Assembly (NCBI GenBank): GCA_029207755.1
Contig: JARCOQ010000008.1
Span: 28,447,021-28,511,020, forward strand
Length of the DNA: 64,000 nucleotides
Direction of reading: 5' to 3'
From: Chamaea fasciata
Taxonomy: Eukaryota; Chordata; Aves; Passeriformes; Sylviidae
Part shown: positions 12,590-24,228 of the stretch, in pieces
Numbering within the stretch: the first letter of the stretch is position 1
Layout of the letters: each line of letters opens with the position of its first letter
Program-made: the position numbers and the translations under genes
The notes under the pieces: model-generated
Database searches by the model: none
Seen by the model: the letters and a program-made list of their open reading frames with translations, nothing else
What the model was told of the DNA's origin: nothing

Positions 12590-14440
12590 GGCCACCCCTA
12601 CCACAAAGACAAATTACCATCTGAAAAACAAAAATCATTAATATCCCTTCGTCTAAGCTGTCCGGCTTCCCACCACTGCACCCCTTCCCTCCCGCCACAG
12701 CCCCCCTCAGCCGGTTTAGGAAGAGCTGGAAAGGTGGCGGGGAGAGGAGGAAGAAAAAACACCTCCACTGCCACCTCCGAGCTAGCGTGCTCTCCAGCGC
12801 TGCCGGACTACGAACACAGCGACAAGAAAAAAAAAGCCCCTTTGGCTCCCCGGCGGGCAGGGGGACGGCGCGCCGGGCACAAACACACCCCCACGCCCCG
12901 GAGGTCGCCCCCGGCCCCCCATCAGCGGGCGCTGCGCCGGGGCCGGCGGAGACGCGGAGCAGCCCGGGGGTTCCCACCTCCCCGGATCCCCTTCCCAGCG
13001 CCGCCCGCTCGCCCCGACCCCGCCAAGTTGGGAAGTTTGCGCGCCCCCCGGCCCGTCCCGCCGCCCGCCCCCCGGGCCGCCGCTGCGCTTACGGGGGGGC
13101 CGCCGGGCTCCCGGTGCGGGGCTCACCGGCACATCGCGCTCCGGCTGCCGCAGGAGCGGGGGCAGCCGCGGCGCGGCTGGGCTGGGCTCGGCTCGGCGGG
13201 CTGGGCTCGGCTCGGGGCGAGCAGGGGAGCGGAGCGGCGGCTCTGCCCAGCCCGGCGCTCAGGGAGTGCCGCCTCGGGCCATGCGAGCGGCGGCGGGCAG
13301 CGTCCCCGCGGTACGGCCGGAGTTGGGACCGAAGTCCTCCCGGGCGCTCCGCTGTCTCTTCCAGGCGGCTCCTATCAGCACGGCTTCAACTCTTTCCATC
13401 GGAGCCCGAGGGGAGGAGGAGAAGGAGGCGGAGGAGGAGGAGGTAGGGAAGAAGGAGGAGGGAGCTAGGGGCTGGCAGCCCCAACTCGCACTGATGTCAA
13501 CTAATATATTCAAAGTTCAACAGGGCATTTCTCTAGCAAGCGAATCGCCCTCGCCGCCCTCCCCGCTGGTCGCAGCCGGTCTCCCCGGGCCGGTGGGGGG
13601 TCCTGCGGAGCACAGCGGCGCTCCCCGGCCGGACCCTGCGGAGGGAGGCCGGCGGGGCTGGCGCGGAGAGTGGGTGATGGTCGAGGATGGGGGGTGGCAC
13701 ACTTTCCAGGCGGGCAGGTTCAAGTGCCGCCGGTGTGGGGAGGGCTGAGGGTGGAGGTGAGGCACCAGGCAAGAGCGAAAATAATCCACCGAGCGGCGGA
13801 GCGATGTTTGTGTTCAAATCCAGCCTCTTCCCTCCCTGCTGGAAGGGGCAGGGCCGGCTGCGTTGCTGTGGCTGTGATGGGAGAGGGGCGCGGGGAAGCG
13901 GCTGCGCTGGGGCTCGGAGTGGCGCCGCGGGGCTCCGGGCTCCCTTGCAGCCCCCGCGGCAGCGGCCGCCCGGACACTCCGCCCGGCCAGGGCTTGCACC
14001 GAGCCCGGAGCGGAGCGCGGTCCCTTCCCGTGACTGAGCCCCTCACTCGGGCCCGGGGCTGCGGCCGCGACTCCCCGTGGCCGTGTCCCCTTGTTTGCCG
14101 GAGGCTAACGGGGTCGAGATGAACCCGGGGAGGAAAGCGGCAGTTTTCTCACGCCAAAGCGCAGATAGCGGCGGAAAATCCGCGATGAGGAGCGTACGCG
14201 GCGCGGAGCGCACGGGAGAAGCAGCGCTGTCCTCCGCGGCCCCAGCGCTGTCCGGGGGCCGCCCGCGGGGAATCGCTGCGTGGCCGGAGGCGGCTGCATC
14301 GAACGTGGCTTTGGGAAGGCTGATGTGCCGCGCTGTCCCCGCCGTGATGCACAGCGCCTGAACGCCGGTAGCGGCGACCGCATGAAGCCATAGGATGGAC
14401 CCTGCTGATGGACAAGCGGCCCGGCAGTCAAAGGATAAAA
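12590..14440. promoter_or_regulatory. CpG island 1, candidate divergent (SEMA5B) promoter
   Basis: The region is very GC-rich with dense CpG and has sharp AT-rich borders on both sides. Many frames stay open across it on both strands, as expected of GC-rich DNA; none shows a known domain. In mammals SEMA5B is the minus-strand neighbour upstream of PDIA5 with a non-coding first exon and long first intron, so this island, about 27 kb from the PDIA5 promoter, is a reasonable position for its start site. Possible minus-strand splice donors are GTGAGC at 13121-13126 and GTAAGC at 13087-13092. A plus-strand donor-like GTGAGG lies at 13757-13762, so a plus-strand non-coding transcript is also possible. 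Which transcript starts here cannot be decided from sequence alone. Confidence 0.7.
13408..13464 (+). repeat. Polypurine GGA-rich tract
   Basis: The tract consists almost entirely of GGA/GAA/GAG triplets on the plus strand, with one C near 13439 and one T at 13444. It sits inside the CpG island. Such mirror-like purine tracts can form triplex (H-DNA) structures and bind GAGA or MAZ/SP-type factors. It explains the Glu/Arg-rich open frames seen here. Confidence 0.8.
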
Positions 14441-15950
14441 ACACATCTGGGCTGGTCTAGTGACATTTAAGAATCGCCAGAGAAGCGCTTCAGTTATTTA
14501 TCAGCTGAATACCCAGACAGAATGGCCTGCACTGATGCCGTTGCATATGTATGTGTGCATACATAATGAGGCTGGGTTTTTTTCCTTCTGTAAACTGATC
14601 CTGTCATTCATGTTGACAGTATGTTATAGCTATATAAAAACAGTGTAATTGTATGATGGCTCATCAGTGCTATGACAGCCAATTGTGGTGGCAGTGGGTG
14701 TGCTCCCAATTCTCATCTCAGAGAAGTAACTGCATAGATCCACTGAGATGATCATTACACAACATGTAATTGTTTGCCTGTTCATAATTTCCCAGTTTTT
14801 CCTTAATCAAGGAACTATATCACTACATCTGCTTGTGCAGTAATGCATTCTTTTGATACCTTGAGTGAAGCAGTTAATATATTATTTATATCCATAACAT
14901 TTTTTATCTGCTTTCCATTTTAAAACTCATACTGGAAAGCATAGGACAGGTAAAGGATACAAAACAATTGCAATTTAGCTATGTATTCTGCTCAAAACTC
15001 AAACTCTGGTAGAACACTTGAATCAGGCATAGTCTAGACAGTGCTGAGCAAACTGCCCATTCACAGTAGCATCACATTTGTGCCTTTTTTCTTCCTCATC
15101 TTTCCTAACACTGAAAAAACCCTACTCCTCTAGCTGATTTTTTTTAATAGTATCTTCTTAAAGTATTGTCTTAATTTACATGTGAATAAGTAAGTAACAG
15201 TCCCTCCCTTTCTTTAACATACAGGATGATACCTTTCAATTTAGTGAATTGAATTTTAAATAAGGATGCACAACAGCCTGGGTGGACAGAGCAGAACACA
15301 GTGAAGGTTGGGCTCTGTGCTGGGACTTTATTTGTCTTCTTTTTCACTTTTACTGTAGAGCGAGTCACTTGGTTATCTAACCCTCAGGGACAGATCACCT
15401 CACCAAATGCCACAACTACACATGTAATTGCCAGCAGATAGCTCAACCTTTGCTCCTGCTAAGACTTCCAGATGCGGCACTGAGCATTGAATAATACATA
15501 GCTAAAGACCACATAAATGTCTGTCAACATTTAAAGATATAATGGATAGCACTTTTCTATTAAAGAAAAGATTGTTTGTCCTAAAATCTTCTGCCATTTC
15601 CCTGCCACTATTTTGCTGCTTCCCCCAAAAGGCTGGGAGTAGTTCTGTTGGTTGTGTGTGTATGCATTGATGAAAGACTTACTAATAAAATGTGCGCATA
15701 AATAAAAGTTTTTTAATGTTTCCAGGGACAGTCAGGTCCTGACACCTTAATGCCTTTACACAGCATGGTATCTGGGAAATCACTGGCCAGACAGGGAAAC
15801 TACTCAAATCCTTTTAGTAAAGGGCTTGTGACGCAAAGCGATACAATTACAATTCTATGAAAAAGAGAAATGTCATGGGAAAAGTCAGGGTATTGCATGT
15901 GAAGTGATCTGTATCAAACAATTTGTTTCCAGTCTCCAAAGGAGAGGATG
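14441..15950. other. Non-coding AT-rich spacer
   Basis: The sequence lies between CpG island 1 and the minisatellite region and is AT-rich. It contains no recognisable exon or repeat family. Only short homopolymer runs and TAAT-type motifs are visible. Confidence 0.6.
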
Positions 15951-16199
15951 TACCGGGTTCCTATTCTGGGCTTGGCGGAGGGCGAGGTCACGGCAAGACT
16001 CATCACAGTTGCTCGCAGAGATGATGAACTGTAACCCTGTCCAGAGCCACCGCCGCTGGAGAAACGCCCTTTCCGCAGGGGAAGAGTCGCGGCCGGTGTG
16101 GCTGAGGCGAAGCGGGCGCTCGGCGCGGCTGTCACCGCTAGGGGCTGCTGCTGCCTCCCGGAGCGCCGGCCCCGCGCACGCCGGACCGCGGGGCGCCCC
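15951..16199. other. GC-rich unique flank of the minisatellite
   Basis: This is CpG-rich, non-repetitive DNA leading directly into the tandem array. No exon was recognised. The open frames crossing it run into the minisatellite and are not credible as proteins. Confidence 0.6.
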
Positions 16200-17117
16200 G
16201 TGAGCCGGGACCCGCACCCCGTGAGCCGGGACCCGCACCCCGTGAGCCGGGATCCACACACACCCCGTGAGCCGGGACCCGCACCCCGTGAGCCGGGACC
16301 CTCACCCCGTGAGCCGGGACCCGCACCCCGTGAGCCGGGATCCACACACACCCCGTGAGCCGGGACCCGCACCCCGTGAACCGGGACCCGCACCCCGTGA
16401 GCCGGGACCCGCACCCCGTGAGCCGGGTCCGGCACCCCGTGAACCGGGATCCACACACACCCCGTGAGCCGGGACCCGCACCCCGTGAGCCGGGACCCGC
16501 ACCCCGTGAGCCGGGACCCTCACCCCGTGAGCCGGGACCCGCACCCCGTGAGCCGGGACCCGCACCCCGTGAGCCGGGACCCGCACCCCGTGAGCCGGGA
16601 TCCACACACACCCCGTGAGCCGGGACCCGCACCCCGTGAGCCGGGACCCTCACCCCGTGAGCCGGGACCCGCACCCCGTGAGCCGGGACCCGCACCCCGT
16701 GAGCCGGGACCCTCACCCCGTGAGCCGGGACCCGCACCCCGTGAGCCGGGACCCGCACCCCGTGAGCCGGGATCCACACACACCCCGTGAGCCGGGACCC
16801 GCACCCCGTGAGCCGGGACCCTCACCCCGTGAGCCGGGACCCGCACCCCGTGAGCCGGGACCCGCACCCCGTGAGCCGGGATCCACACACACCCCGTGAG
16901 CCGGGACCCGCACCCCGTGAGCCGGGACCCGCACCCCGTGAGCCGGGATCCACACACACCCCGTGAGCCGGGACCCGCACCCCGTGAGCCGGGACCCTCA
17001 CCCCGTGAGCCGGGATCCACACCCCGTGAGCCGGGACCCGCACCCCGTGAGCCGGGATCCACACACACCCCGTGAGCCGGGATCCACACACACCCCGTGA
17101 GCCGGGGCCCGCACCCC
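16200..17117 (+). repeat. 21/25-bp CpG-rich minisatellite, 42 units
   Basis: Counting unit starts at each GTGAGC or GTGAAC gives 42 head-to-tail units: 33 of 21 bp and 9 of 25 bp, which sum exactly to the 918-bp length. The basic unit begins GTGAGCCGGG and ends CGCACCCC. The 25-bp form replaces the middle with ATCCACACAC; its starts are 16242, 16330, 16439, 16590, 16762, 16871, 16938, 17047 and 17072. A third variant has CCCTCAC instead of CCCGCAC, at 16288, 16506, 16636, 16699, 16808 and 16984. A basic unit carries about three CpGs. Because 21 is a multiple of three and the unit lacks a stop in five of six frames, the array gives long spurious open frames on both strands. Confidence 0.97.
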
Positions 17118-17550
17118 GTGTGCGGTCTGTAGCATCCGTGTGAGCAGCCTGCCTGGCCACCCAGGGCAGCGGTGCGTCTGGCACAGGCGTTCCGGGAACA
17201 CTGTAGGGAGAAGGGGCACCCACTGCTTGCAGGGAAGGGAGGCCGCCTTTGCTGCCTTCAAACTCAGCGGTGCAGAGCACGGAGAAGGACGGGGGAGAGT
17301 TCAGAAGAGCGGAAACACTCTGCAGGGAAGAGGAACGGGACTCGGATGGGAGCGCTTTGGGCCACAGGGCGGAAGGAGGCAGAATAACAGGTCCAGCTGG
17401 GCTCTGGTGGGGACGAAGACCTGTCAGTGTAGAACAGAGCTCTCTGGCGAAAGAGGAGACCAAAGCCTGGCTTTCTCTGAGTCGGGTCATCCAAAGACAG
17501 TCCCCCAAATTGCAGACAGAATGGTGGTTTTGCAGCCTAACCACAGCGGT
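17118..17550. other. GC-moderate unique flank of the minisatellite
   Basis: This is the downstream flank of the array. It is unique, moderately GC-rich and has several overlapping open frames without any recognised domain. No convincing exon is visible. Confidence 0.5.
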
Positions 17551-20500
17551 CTGTTAGCCTGTATTTGCATACAGGTCAGTCTGTTTATGACTGAACTGAC
17601 TGCACAGACCTGCTTGAGCTTAAGCTGTTTTGGGCATTCAGATCAGTTTTCCCGGTAGGTGTTTTAGAGGGTGATCTAGAGGAATATCAACCCTGGCCTC
17701 ATTGTCTGTCTGGAGGCTAGGGAACAACATTGACTCACACTTGATGTCTGGAACATGAGTCCACAGTAGTAGCAGTCTCATTAGAATATTATTTCTGCTG
17801 TAGATACGCAGACCATTTCACACAGACTGACAGTGCATACATCAGTGGCAAAAATTTTAAACTGTGCTAGAATTTAGAGCTGGACACATATGTTCAGGCA
17901 ATCACTACACTGGCCTACTACAAGTTTTTATTTCCCCATAGCACTGCAAGAGAAGAAACAGTTGCCATGAAAAAAAACAGTCAAAATATATGCAGCAGAT
18001 TATCTCTATGCTGATTCAAATGCCTGACCCCGAGTGGAGCCCAAATGCCCTTCTAGTGCCGTTTCCTCAAAAGAGAAAAAATACATTTCTAAACAGAGTA
18101 TCAGCAGATCCTCAGAAGCAATGGCATGCAGCAATAGCAATTTAAGCATTATCTTGAATATTGAGATCTAGATTTGAAGCCAAATGGCAATTAGCCATAA
18201 AATATTTAGGAGTATGGCTTTTTTCCTGAATTTAAAATAGATTGCTAAATAGCCACAGTTGTGGTTTCCGGGCTCAGTCTGGTGGTGACAGTAACATTTT
18301 AATTTTTACTAAAGATAAGCCGAATTTAAATCCATGACACTAACTAAAAGTCAGATGACCTTAATGCAAGGGAATACAAATGAGCTCCCTGGAGAAAAGA
18401 CACTGTGATGAAACAAATAGAATAAAATATTGGGATGACTTGACACTGTCACCAGAGTGACAGTATTTAACTTGTTTGGAAAGAAATTAAATGAGCTTAA
18501 ATTGGGACAACTGCTTTATTTTCAGAGAAATGCTTCTGAAGCCTACAGACAAGTGCTATACAGTTGTTTCCCCACCTGAAGCCAGGGGCCAATCTTCACA
18601 TGTCACTCGACATGACAAAGTCAGCAAATGTCATCACACTTCATAAAGGCAGGCCTGAGTATTCCCACTGAGTTTCACAAAAGTAGAAAGTTCCCTCTTT
18701 GCAAACAAAGACTTGTGAAACACAGAGGTTGTGTTAACACAATGATACACTAGGAGGAAGGGAATGTTAAACTGAGCCACTTCTTGTTGCCCAGTAAGCA
18801 TCCACACCGAGGTAAGATATACAACACCTAGCAGTCACCTCTTTGTTGGCAAATAAAAAGAGCAGTGAAAAATTAGTTTTTTAACAACACCATTAGGAGG
18901 TTTAACACTACATCAAAACTTGTTTTCCCCTTCCTCTAACTCAAGCCTAGTGACTGTGTTTATTGTATATTACTTTTGCCTTGAGATTGGAAGAGTAAAA
19001 CCCAGCACTGAACACCTTTATGGTGCTCCTAGAGACATATTATCTGAGGAACGGAAAACTTCCTTGGTAAATACAAGTGGGATTTTTATTTTTTCCCCGA
19101 GAAGTAGAGGTACCTTTACAATTGGCCTTAACCATTATTTAAAGACATGTTGTTTAGCACATCAGACATCTCACTAAACACTCTCCAGAAAAAACATGTT
19201 CTAATGGAAGGTTGAATTCAGGACTGTTGACAGCTGATTTGCTGACTTCTTATCCCACCTTGGGCAATTCAGCTGAAAGATGAGCTCAACACTGCAAGTT
19301 CCCATTACAGCCTTTGCAGTATCTTGTCCTATTTTAATTTTCCTTTAATAAGCGAAATTAAAAAGCTTTACAGGGACCCTCTCATACAACAAACTATTAT
19401 GTCCAGCAAGTTGAAAAGTCTGAGTCTAAATGTGAGTAGGTTTTGAAAGTATTAATATTCCTTCCTCCATTTGCTTACATGATGACCAATGTCTTGATAA
19501 TGCGACTTGCAGTGTCTGGTTTGAAAAACGCAATTCTCAGTGTAGTGGGAATGTGAACATGCTGATAAAACAGAGTATGTGTTCTGCAGACTGAAGTTTT
19601 CTTGTAGTATTTGAAACTCATGACCTGCAAAGCCTTTCTGAGGGTTTAAGAAGTTCACAGCTCCCAATTAATACAGTGGCCTTCCATATTTGCATGTTTT
19701 TAATGAACTTAACTAAAAAACATATTGTACCTACTCAGTCTGTGATATTCAGATGCTTATAATTCAAATCAAAACCAATCTACTTTCAAATCTCACCCAC
19801 TTTGGCCACAAGTCTGTTTAAACTAAAATATCAGGAGAAAAAATATTTTTAAAATAAAACCTTTTTAGTCTTCTCAATCAAAATATAAAGTGCTTTCAAA
19901 CACATACTTTTATCCTTAGGCAGGGGGCAACTAGTTTAGATTTCAGCCTTCCATTTTTTGCAGGTTTTCAGATGAGCATTGAAAATAAGGGCTTAGAACA
20001 GAAACTTTATTGTAGCTTCAGCTACAGTGGTTGTGATGAAGTCACCAAGTCTTTCATCTCTTAAAAAAGAGGCCCATTGGAACTGATGCAGACAGGTCAA
20101 TGATTTTGGAGAAAATGTGGTTCCAAATACCTAGACAGGTTAGCTACAATTTCACAGGTTGAGACATTTCCCAACAACAAACCTAAAATGTCACAAAAAG
20201 CTCTTCCTTCTACTTTAGGGAAATGTAGCATATTGTAACCATGTTCCCTCTTGAGCTGCAGTGTCTCCCTTTGTGACTTGGCAATGCAGTGGAAGGCTCT
20301 GAGTTAGGGAAGAGCTGGAGATCTCCCACAGAAAGGTCTCTCTGCCCTTTTCACTCTTTGATTCAGTGAGGCAAGGTGGCCTCTCACCCGCACAAAGAGA
20401 AGTGTGCTGGAAGAAATTCTGTGATGAAGGAGAATGTTGGCTCTAAGTTGAGAAGTAATATATTAAACATGAATATTCCTTGCTATTTTGGTTTTGGCAA

Positions 20501-21160
20501 ACGTAATCACTAGGAAGAGGCTGGGCTGGATGTTTCTACAGTGTATAGCCTGTTTTTGTTAGAGAAAAAAGTTGGAAGAGATAGACACCTTTTTTCTTGC
20601 AGTACCTCAGCAAAAAGATTGTGGCACACTGCAAACCTTGCAGTAACAGAAAGCCAAGCACAGTCACATCAGGCTGCAGTTAGTAGAGAGTGCCTGCTTC
20701 TCCTCACCAGGAGTGTCAATAAAGGAAAATGATTGCAGCACTGTGGGTTAGTGCACCAAGAGAAGCTTCCTGCTTTGCATAAAACACTGGAACTACTTCT
20801 CCAAAACATCACATCCTTCCTTCAGCTTGGCCATCAGAACATAGAGTGGTGGCATCTCAATTATAAGGCACAACACAATAGCAAGCAAGAGCTTCATAGT
20901 GCCTTCTGAAGGTACGTGGTGCAGCCACACAGATCAGAGTGGTTGGAATGGGCAGGGTCAGGTATTGAATCAGGTATTGAGTCCCAGGTATCAAGCAGTG
21001 CACTGTTGTTCTACTCAGATAATGCTAACCATTTCCTTTATGTGCATGTAATGATATATTACTGATTATCTATTTTCCATTTCTTTTCCGTGCAAAGTTG
21101 TTCATCAGAAATATCTTTACTAGATTAAAACACATTTGGATGTGTAAAATCACAATACAA

Positions 21161-21183
21161 TCTCTCTCTCTCTCTCTCTCTCT
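21161..21183 (+). repeat. (TC)11 dinucleotide microsatellite
   Basis: An uninterrupted TC run of 23 bases. Confidence 0.95.
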
Positions 21184-21369
21184 ATTTTAATTAGCTAACA
21201 TATACTGCAAAATATATTGTATACTCAGTCTGGTCTAGTGGCCAAAAATATTCCATGAATTCTGGTCAACAATTATCAAGAATTCTATTCCTGCCAGATA
21301 AGCTGAAAATTATCACTTGCTGACTAAGTCAATATGTTACCCTGCTGCTATGCCATATGGCCCTGGATG

Positions 21370-22080
21370 CTGAGACACAACACAACCTTATCAAGTGACA
21401 CCCAAACTGGAGGAGTGGAACACTGGAAAGAGCAGGGTTTCCATTGGAAAGGACCTCAACTAACCAGAGGAGCAAGCTAGCAGGAACCTCATGAGGTTCA
21501 ACAAAGCCAAATGAAGTTGTGCACTGGGTCAGAATGTCCTGTGTGCCAGGCCAGGCTGAGGGCTGAGCCAACAGCCCCACAGCTGGAGTTTGGGGCTCAC
21601 ACAACACCAGCTGCTCACAGCCTGGAGACACTCCAGGGAAGGGCTGCTGAGGCAGTAAGGGAACCACAGCACCTGAGGTACAAAGAGAGGCAGAGGCCAC
21701 TGCCTTGCTTAGGCTGGAGACAAGAAGCCCAAGACAGGATGTAGCTACAGTCTTCCGCTACCTTAATCCATCGGAGAAGACAGACATAGGCATTTCTCAG
21801 GGTTGCACCGCAAAAGAACAAAAGGCAACAGTCACGAGCTGCAACAAGGGAAATACTAATTGGGAAGGGAAAAAAAATCATCTCAGTGGGACTAGAGCAT
21901 TGCTGAAACAGGGGCCCAAAGGGGCTGTTCAGTCACCCTTGGAGATTCTCAAAACATCTCAAGTCTCATAATAATTTGATCTGATTTTGAAGCTAGTCCT
22001 GCTTTGAGCAGAAGCTTGGAATACAGAACTCCAGATATGCCTTCCAACCTAAAGTTTTCTATGAATGTGTCTCACAAAAT
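21370..22080 (+). mobile_element. CR1 LINE fragment (3' region), decayed
   Basis: Several blocks follow the avian CR1 consensus in order: 'caggaacctcatgaggttc' then 'aacaaagccaaatg' (near 21482-21515), 'ccaggctgagggctgagcc', later 'aaaggcaacagtcacgagct', 'gcattgctgaaacaggggcc', 'ccttggagattctcaaaac' and 'gctttgagcagaagcttgga' near the 3' end. The copy is 5'-truncated, with many substitutions and small deletions. The terminal 8-bp tail is no longer clear. Confidence 0.8.
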
Positions 22081-22837
22081 GCAGTTCCATAAAATACTAA
22101 GTATCCTTTCCACCAGCTATAAAAGGTGCTCAAGTCTTGTCAGGGGTCAACAGAGATGGCTTTTTACAGCAGTGACCTATCTAAATCTCAGTTCTGATTT
22201 GATTTGATTAATCAGGCTAAGTGCAATCAATTATTAGATTGCCTGTATATTATATTCAGATTATTGTAACATGATGAAATATACAAACCTTGACTCTGCT
22301 CTCCTTTTCTTCAAAAATGTGAGATTCAACAGTGATAATGAAGGAAGAAAAGACAAAAGATAGAAACTGTTCTGCCCTGAACAATGAGTGGAACTGCTAC
22401 ATTTCATGTAAATATTATCATGGATCTATGATACAATCATTTCTACAGTCAACAGGCTCATAATATTCCTTCCTCATCAAAACACATAGGGTTACTTATA
22501 CAAGTAAAGGGTTGTAGGCATGCAAATTAATTTGTAGTAAGATGGTTAAAGTTCTAAATCATGTATTAAATTACTTCTATTGTACAAGTTTAACTTCATT
22601 TTCCAAGCTAGTCACATGCAACAGAGATGCAGTAATGTAGGTATTCCAGCTGCACAGTGATTAGCTGCCGGTGCCTTCTAAAACTAGATTTGTAAGTCAG
22701 ATCATTGGAAAGATCAGTGGTTTGTTTCCTGGATATCATGAGACCAGAGAGGTGGAATATTGGCAGAAGATTAGGTTTATTTTGTGTATGTGTCTGAAAT
22801 ATTTAAACAGACTAGAATAGAAATCAACTTACAGGGT

Positions 22838-23035
22838 TATAAACCCTGATCCAGCAAAGCAAAAAAGGCATATGCAAGCTCATCTCAGGTGTACAAGGAG
22901 CACAAATCAGATTTATCCTTGAACAGAGGCCCAAAGTCCCATTAAAGTTCAGGGAAGGACAGTGATATTCAAGTGCTTGCTTAAAGATAGGCATGTGCTT
23001 AAATGCATAATGGTCTGGGTTATTTTTACTTGCAT
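22838..23035. repeat. Ancient palindromic interspersed repeat (MITE-like)
   Basis: The segment starts 'aaccctgatccagcaaagc', contains 'cccattaaagttca' and 'gcttgcttaaagatag', and ends 'catgtgcttaaatgca' plus 'taatggtctggg'. This is the layout of an old sauropsid repeat in which ends of the type 'cctgatcctgcaaag' are inverted around a centre of the type 'cccattgacttcaatggg'. The two ends are still recognisable as inverted: 'aaccctgatc' at the left, and the right end reverse-complemented gives 'aacccagacc'. I do not recall a secure family name. Confidence 0.55.
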
Positions 23036-24168
23036 ATCCCTGAGTATAAAACAGGGAGCTCCCACCATCTTTGTTAATATTGTAGGCATTTCTGCACCTC
23101 CTTGTTTTTATATAGAACCATACTCCTGGCACTTCTGATTTTGCCACAGAAGAAAAGTAGCATTCCAATATGAGTTGTCAGCCTGGGTCTGATTAAATCA
23201 GAGAAGTTTGCCGCCAGTTTCTATAGGGGTCAGATTTGGCTATAAATATTTATTCTAATGAATAAATATATTTCGACCCTTAAGATGCTTTGGTTGAAAG
23301 GTAACGACTTCTGAACAGTCTGATTGGGACCAATCCATACAGTTAGAGATGTCAGTCAGTACCTTTGCCTCCCTCAGGATCTTCTTCCTTTATTGTTTGT
23401 AGGTTTACCTGTGAATGCTCATCACAGTTACAGGCTCTGACTCAAGAGCTGTCATTAATCACTGCCTGAGAACTCTGCATCAGGTAAGCAAACACATCAG
23501 ATGCTGAGCTGAAGCAGCAGTACTCAAAACCGTCATTTGCTCCTGACATGACAAGGGAAAAGATTATCCAGCCTAAGTACCAATAATTTTTCACTGCATG
23601 ATTTGAAACAAGCTTTTGAGATTGGTGCCACATTGCTACAAATGATGGCACTGAGGTTTCATGAGGTTCAGTGGCTGGCACTGAAACACCATCCTGGACC
23701 TCCCTGCATGTCCTGCCTCACACCCACTTGTACTTACTCAGAGGTGATCAGTTGATGAGCCTGAATAAGTGTTAGAATTTAGCTTCTCTCAGCTGCCAAG
23801 TTTGAAAGCTAGGTCTGAATAATCACATCTTTGACAGAGCCAGACACATTTTATGAGAGCTCAGATTCAATTTAATCCAGATTGTCACCTGTGTTCCATC
23901 CCTAATTCCTCCTCTGAACAGCAAGAGGAAGCAAGGAAAGATCTTTGCATAGGTGTTCAAGTATTTAGCGGTTCAGTTTCCAGGCAATCAGCAAATGCAG
24001 CAGTTCTCAAACTCCAATCTACTAAGACCACTGCTGCCAGAGTAGTAAAGCATCTGTCAGTCTCAGGGCTGTGATGTTGTGCTGCTGCTTGGAGCTCAGG
24101 TCAAGATTAATTTAGGATTTCCAAAAGTTTTTCATGTTTGTTTTTTTCCCCCTTTGTCCTGGAGCTTG

Positions 24169-24228
24169 GTGGTTTTGTTTTGTTTGGCGGTTGGTTTTTT
24201 GTTTGTTTGGGTTTTTGGGGTTTTTTTT
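24169..24228 (+). repeat. T/G-rich low-complexity tract
   Basis: Runs of TTTTG and TTTG with occasional GG. On the minus strand it reads as an A/C-rich (CAAAA)-type tract. No retrotransposon was recognised next to it. Confidence 0.75.

Noticed and set aside
12587..13468. 293-codon open frame and others in CpG island 1
   Set aside because: GC-rich DNA has few stops; the Pro/Arg/Ala-rich translations have no domain, and several overlap on both strands.
16200..17117. CRISPR-like repeat array
   Set aside because: The units are directly adjacent with no unique spacers, and the DNA is vertebrate. It is a minisatellite.
16098..17544. Long open frames of up to 240 codons on both strands across the minisatellite
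   Set aside because: The unit length is a multiple of three and the unit lacks stops in five of six frames. The repetitive Pro/Arg/Gly/His translations result from the tandem repeat, and the 25-bp units shift the frame repeatedly.
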